A stretch of DNA of 7,938 bases from Actinomycetota bacterium (GTDB taxonomy: Bacteria; Cyanobacteriota; Vampirovibrionia; Obscuribacterales; Obscuribacteraceae): assembly GCA_903970355.1 (NCBI GenBank), contig CAJCIF010000386.1, positions 1 through 7,938 of the forward strand, written 5' to 3'. Position numbers and translations under genes: made by a program. Positions 5,907 through 7,938 of this stretch are shown here, piece after piece. Position 1 is the first letter of the stretch. The number at the start of each line of letters is the position of its first letter. The notes below the pieces were generated by a model. It was not told the origin of the DNA, made no database searches, and saw only the letters and a list, made by a program, of their open reading frames with translations.

Positions 5907-6084
5907 TACGAAATAAACAGCTATGCTATCATCTCGACCAACGACTTCGCGCCAGTCCTGAATTTGGGCTGGCCAAAAAATTTACGATTGGTGGGCAACG
6001 GCGATCGCTTATCCAAGCGGAAACGACATTCGCGCGTTTCTCTGGGCTTTGTCCTGGTTTTACTCTCTCGATTTGGACTGGTAC
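5907..6084 (+). promoter_or_regulatory. dnaA upstream region
   Basis: This is the non-coding side of the rpmH/dnaA divergent gap. TATCAT at 5927-5932 (5 of 6 to the -10 consensus) is the best dnaA -10 candidate, without a good -35. A short hairpin TTTGG/CCAAA lies at 5963-5977. The palindrome GCGATCGC lies at 6001-6008, immediately before TTATCCAAG. The ribosome binding site of dnaA is weak (GGA, 6075-6077). Confidence 0.35.
6009..6017 (+). promoter_or_regulatory. DnaA-box-like site upstream of dnaA (TTATCCAAG)
   Basis: It matches TTATCCACA at 7 of 9 positions, including the complete TTATCCA. A site here would fit autoregulation of dnaA, which is common, or a second origin subregion. It is a single site without neighbours, so the call is tentative. 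Confidence 0.35.
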
Positions 6085-7521
6085 ATGAGTAATCAAGATA
6101 AGGACGATGTCCGTCTATTGAAGTCGACTAAGGACATCTGGGCTGAAGTAAGAGAAGTATTGATAAAAACCCTCTCGGAACCGGCTTTCCATACCTTTAT
6201 CAGACCCACAACTTTAGTTTCAATTGCGCAGAACGAGGCTACTTTAGCCGTCTGCAACGACTTTATGAGAGGAAAGATCAATAACGATCACCTCGATGCC
6301 ATTACTGCGGCCTTAAGGCAAGTCACCAAACAGGACATTTCTGTAAAAGTTGTAATAGATCCAAGTGCTGCTTCTAACGAACCTTATCTGCCTACAATTG
6401 CGAATATATCTATTGTTCCGGATGATAGACGAGATAACGAAAGCAGCATCGGATATGGTGCAAAGTCGAATTCCTTCCCAACCGGCGGCGGAATTGCGCG
6501 CTCAAATTTAAGTCAAAAATATACTTTTAATACTTTTGTTGTTGGTTCACACAACCGCTTTTGTCACTCCGCAGCTCTTGCTGTCGCAGAAAAACCAGGA
6601 CAGTCTTACAATCCACTATTTGTTTATGGCGGTGTAGGCCTGGGCAAAACGCACATCATGCAGGCAATTGGACATGAAGTCCTGCGATTGCAGCCTAATT
6701 TGGCCGTTCGTTATATAAGTTGCGAGCGATTTACCAATGAGTTGATCAACTCAATTCGCGACGACCGCATGGGTGAATTCAGAAAACGATATCGTCAGGT
6801 AGATGTCTTACTTATGGATGACATCCAATTTATTCAAGGAAAAGAATCTACCCAGGAAGAATTCTTTCATACCTTCAATGCGTTACGAGACGGCAACAGA
6901 CAAATTGTTCTGTCATCAGATCGGCCTCCAAAAGCTATTTCTTTGCTGGAAGAGCGGTTACGCAGTCGATTTGAGTGGGGCCTGATAACTGACATACAAC
7001 CTCCCGATCTCGAAACACGAGTGGCAATTCTCCGGAAGAAATCAGATCTGGAAGGTCTGCACGTTCCTGACGATGTTATTCAATACATTGCCTCTGTTTT
7101 CACTTCCAACATACGAGAACTTGAAGGCGCCCTTATTCGCTCTCATGCCTACGCCAAAATGACTGGAACGGATCTAACTGTTTCAGCATTGTCCGAGATA
7201 ATTCAGCCCACGGTGCCGAAATCACCAAAGGCCAATTTAACGTTAGATTCAATTATTGAAGCTGTTTCGCAGCACTATCGGATTGAAGCAAGTGAAATGC
7301 GCTCTACAAGGAGATCTCAGGATCTTACTTTGCCGCGGCATATTGCAATGTATCTCGCCCACGAATTGATCCAACTTAGTTTTCCCAGGATTGGTCAGGG
7401 TTTTGCAAATCGCAAACATACATCTGCACTATATGGACATGGCCGCATCAAGGACATGATGCTTCAAAACCCAGACGTAGCGGCATCTGTAAAGGCAATC
7501 ACCCGTCAGTTGACTGATTAA
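6085..7521 (+). CDS. dnaA: Chromosomal replication initiator protein DnaA
   Basis: At 478 residues this has normal length. Domain I (about 15-92) includes IWAEV, FHTFI and the surface for helicase loading. A short polar linker follows at about 93-143. The AAA+ domain begins YTFNTFVVGSHNRF (146-159) and has Walker A GGVGLGKT (182-189), Walker B LLMDD (242-246), sensor 1 IVLSSDRPP (274-282), the box VII arginine-finger segment RLRSRF (R295) and sensor 2 NIRELEGAL (R344). Domain IV (about 380-478) carries R410 and R418, equivalent to E. coli R399 and R407. The signature segment reads NRKHTSALYGHGRI where the family norm is close to GRDHTTVLHACRKI, so the DNA-contacting Asp is Lys445 and neighbouring residues also differ. 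I chose ATG 6085 because domain I proteins usually begin 15-20 residues before the conserved Trp; an in-frame TTG at 6049 would add 12 residues but lacks support. It is followed by the probable origin and dnaN. Confidence 0.96.
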   Translation: MSNQDKDDVRLLKSTKDIWAEVREVLIKTLSEPAFHTFIRPTTLVSIAQNEATLAVCNDFMRGKINNDHLDAITAALRQVTKQDISVKVVIDPSAASNEPYLPTIANISIVPDDRRDNESSIGYGAKSNSFPTGGGIARSNLSQKYTFNTFVVGSHNRFCHSAALAVAEKPGQSYNPLFVYGGVGLGKTHIMQAIGHEVLRLQPNLAVRYISCERFTNELINSIRDDRMGEFRKRYRQVDVLLMDDIQFIQGKESTQEEFFHTFNALRDGNRQIVLSSDRPPKAISLLEERLRSRFEWGLITDIQPPDLETRVAILRKKSDLEGLHVPDDVIQYIASVFTSNIRELEGALIRSHAYAKMTGTDLTVSALSEIIQPTVPKSPKANLTLDSIIEAVSQHYRIEASEMRSTRRSQDLTLPRHIAMYLAHELIQLSFPRIGQGFANRKHTSALYGHGRIKDMMLQNPDVAASVKAITRQLTD

Positions 7522-7804
7522 GTGCTTGTTCAAAAATTGTGCACAAGATGTCGGCCCGCTGTCAGACTAGTGTTGATAAGCACGTGCGCAAAAAATTATG
7601 TCGATCTGATTTGAACATTGGCTGAACAACTTATCTACAGGCGATTTTGGCACCATTCCTGCGAATCGAACTTTTTTACAGTTATTCCGTTGCACTACTA
7701 CTACTAAGTATTTAAATTTAGTACCTAGTTAGGAGAAGCAATTAAGTTGAGTAGGTCCTGTCAGGAAGATAATCTTGTAACTAGCCGAAGTTGAGGTCAG
7801 GGAT
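7522..7804. other. Probable chromosomal replication origin (oriC)
   Basis: This 283-bp gene-free gap lies between dnaA and dnaN. DnaA-box-like sites are TTGTGCACA (7537-7545, part of the palindrome TTGTGCACAA), TTATCAACA on the minus strand (7579-7571), TTATCTACA (7631-7639), and weak TTTTTTACA (7672-7680) and TTATTCCGT (7682-7690). The last is followed, after 4 nt, by CTA x4 (7695-7706) and an AT-rich stretch (7707-7720). Boxes followed by trinucleotide repeats followed by AT-rich DNA is the order of the basal unwinding system described in B. subtilis. The palindrome GCACGTGC at 7580-7587 abuts the second box. The rest, 7721-7804, is the dnaN leader. Confidence 0.7.
7695..7706 (-). promoter_or_regulatory. 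DnaA-trio-like element (four CTA repeats)
   Basis: CTACTACTACTA on the plus strand reads 3'-GAT-5' four times on the other strand, the consensus of the DnaA-trio that guides DnaA onto single-stranded DNA in B. subtilis. It is directly followed by AAGTATTTAAATTTAGTA (16 of 18 A or T), a suitable unwinding element. The pattern is seen directly; the function is inferred. Confidence 0.6.
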
Positions 7805-7938
7805 ATGCATTTTGCTGTTCAAAAAGATGTTTTGGTTCGCGTTCTCAAAGACGTAAGTAGCGCCTTAGCTACGCGAGTTGTGCAGCCGATATTGAGCAAT
7901 ATCTTGATTGAGTCTCAAGACGACACAACCATTAAGTT
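7805..7938 (+). CDS. dnaN: DNA polymerase III subunit beta (sliding clamp), N-terminal part
   Basis: The first 44 residues are present and the gene runs off the right edge. MHFAVQKDVLVRVLKDVSSAL followed by RVVQPILSNILIES matches the opening of the beta clamp (a first strand, a helix, then the PIL-x-N/G-I strand). The clamp encircles DNA and tethers the polymerase and other partners. The ATG at 7805 has GAGG (7793-7796) 8 nt upstream. Its position after dnaA and the origin supports the call. A TTTACA at 7675-7680 might serve as a -35 box, but no convincing -10 follows at normal spacing. Confidence 0.92.
   Translation, partial: MHFAVQKDVLVRVLKDVSSALATRVVQPILSNILIESQDDTTIK

Noticed and set aside
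6049..6084. TTG start for dnaA, 12 residues upstream
   Set aside because: The added residues (SWFYSLDLDWY) are not like DnaA N-termini. The ATG at 6085 gives the usual distance to domain I.
5898..6092. 64-residue plus-strand frame upstream of dnaA
   Set aside because: It spans the promoter region, overlaps the dnaA start in another frame, has no ribosome binding site and resembles no family.
7747..7794. 15-codon TTG frame before dnaN, after AGGAG at 7731-7735
   Set aside because: It is very short, starts with TTG at 11-nt spacing, and shows no attenuator-like structure. Chance is the simpler explanation.
1..7938. CRISPR arrays, insertion sequences, tRNA or rRNA genes, toxin-antitoxin or defence genes
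   Set aside because: I looked for spaced repeats, transposase motifs, terminal repeats and tRNA-like folds on both strands and saw none that could be supported.

Overview
This window is the dnaA/oriC neighbourhood of a bacterial chromosome. It holds the conserved block dnaN(partial)-oriC-dnaA on the plus strand, divergent from rpmH-rnpA-yidD-yidC-jag on the minus strand. The YidC has a large extracytoplasmic insert between its second and third membrane segments, and from memory this insert resembles the one in cyanobacterial YidC. L34, the Jag protein without a Jag_N domain, and the single HIP1-type palindrome (GCGATCGC) are compatible with the same group. With mid-range base composition and no photosynthesis genes visible, my best guess is a non-photosynthetic relative of Cyanobacteria (Vampirovibrionia/Melainabacteria, perhaps Obscuribacterales). 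This is inference from recalled sequences, not a database result.

Layout, left to right. (1) Positions 1-485, minus strand: the 5' part of an unrecognised gene whose strand/helix pattern suggests an AAA+-like fold without a P-loop. (2) Positions 486-750: a divergent promoter region with an 11-bp direct repeat and a 5'-leader hairpin. (3) Positions 751-1005, plus strand: a small secreted protein. (4) Positions 1009-1061: a nested inverted-repeat structure between convergent genes. (5) Positions 1064-3100, minus strand: a family 5 solute-binding protein and, just upstream of it, a three-helix membrane protein of unknown function. (6) Positions 3181-5861, minus strand: jag, yidC, yidD, rnpA and rpmH, tightly packed with 4-bp and 46-bp overlaps and gaps of 3 and 7 nt. 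(7) Positions 5862-6084: the divergent rpmH/dnaA promoter region. (8) Positions 6085-7521: dnaA. (9) Positions 7522-7804: the probable replication origin. (10) Positions 7805 to the end: start of dnaN.

Functionally, rpmH, rnpA, yidD, yidC and jag link ribosome assembly and tRNA processing to membrane-protein insertion. DnaA, the origin and the beta clamp form the initiation module. The most notable points are a B. subtilis-style DnaA-trio (four CTA repeats running into an AT-rich stretch) upstream of dnaN, a lysine in DnaA where the DNA-contacting aspartate of the family is expected, oppositely charged tails on the adjacent YidC and Jag proteins, and the degenerate ATPase-like gene at the left edge. 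No mobile element, CRISPR array, tRNA or rRNA is visible.
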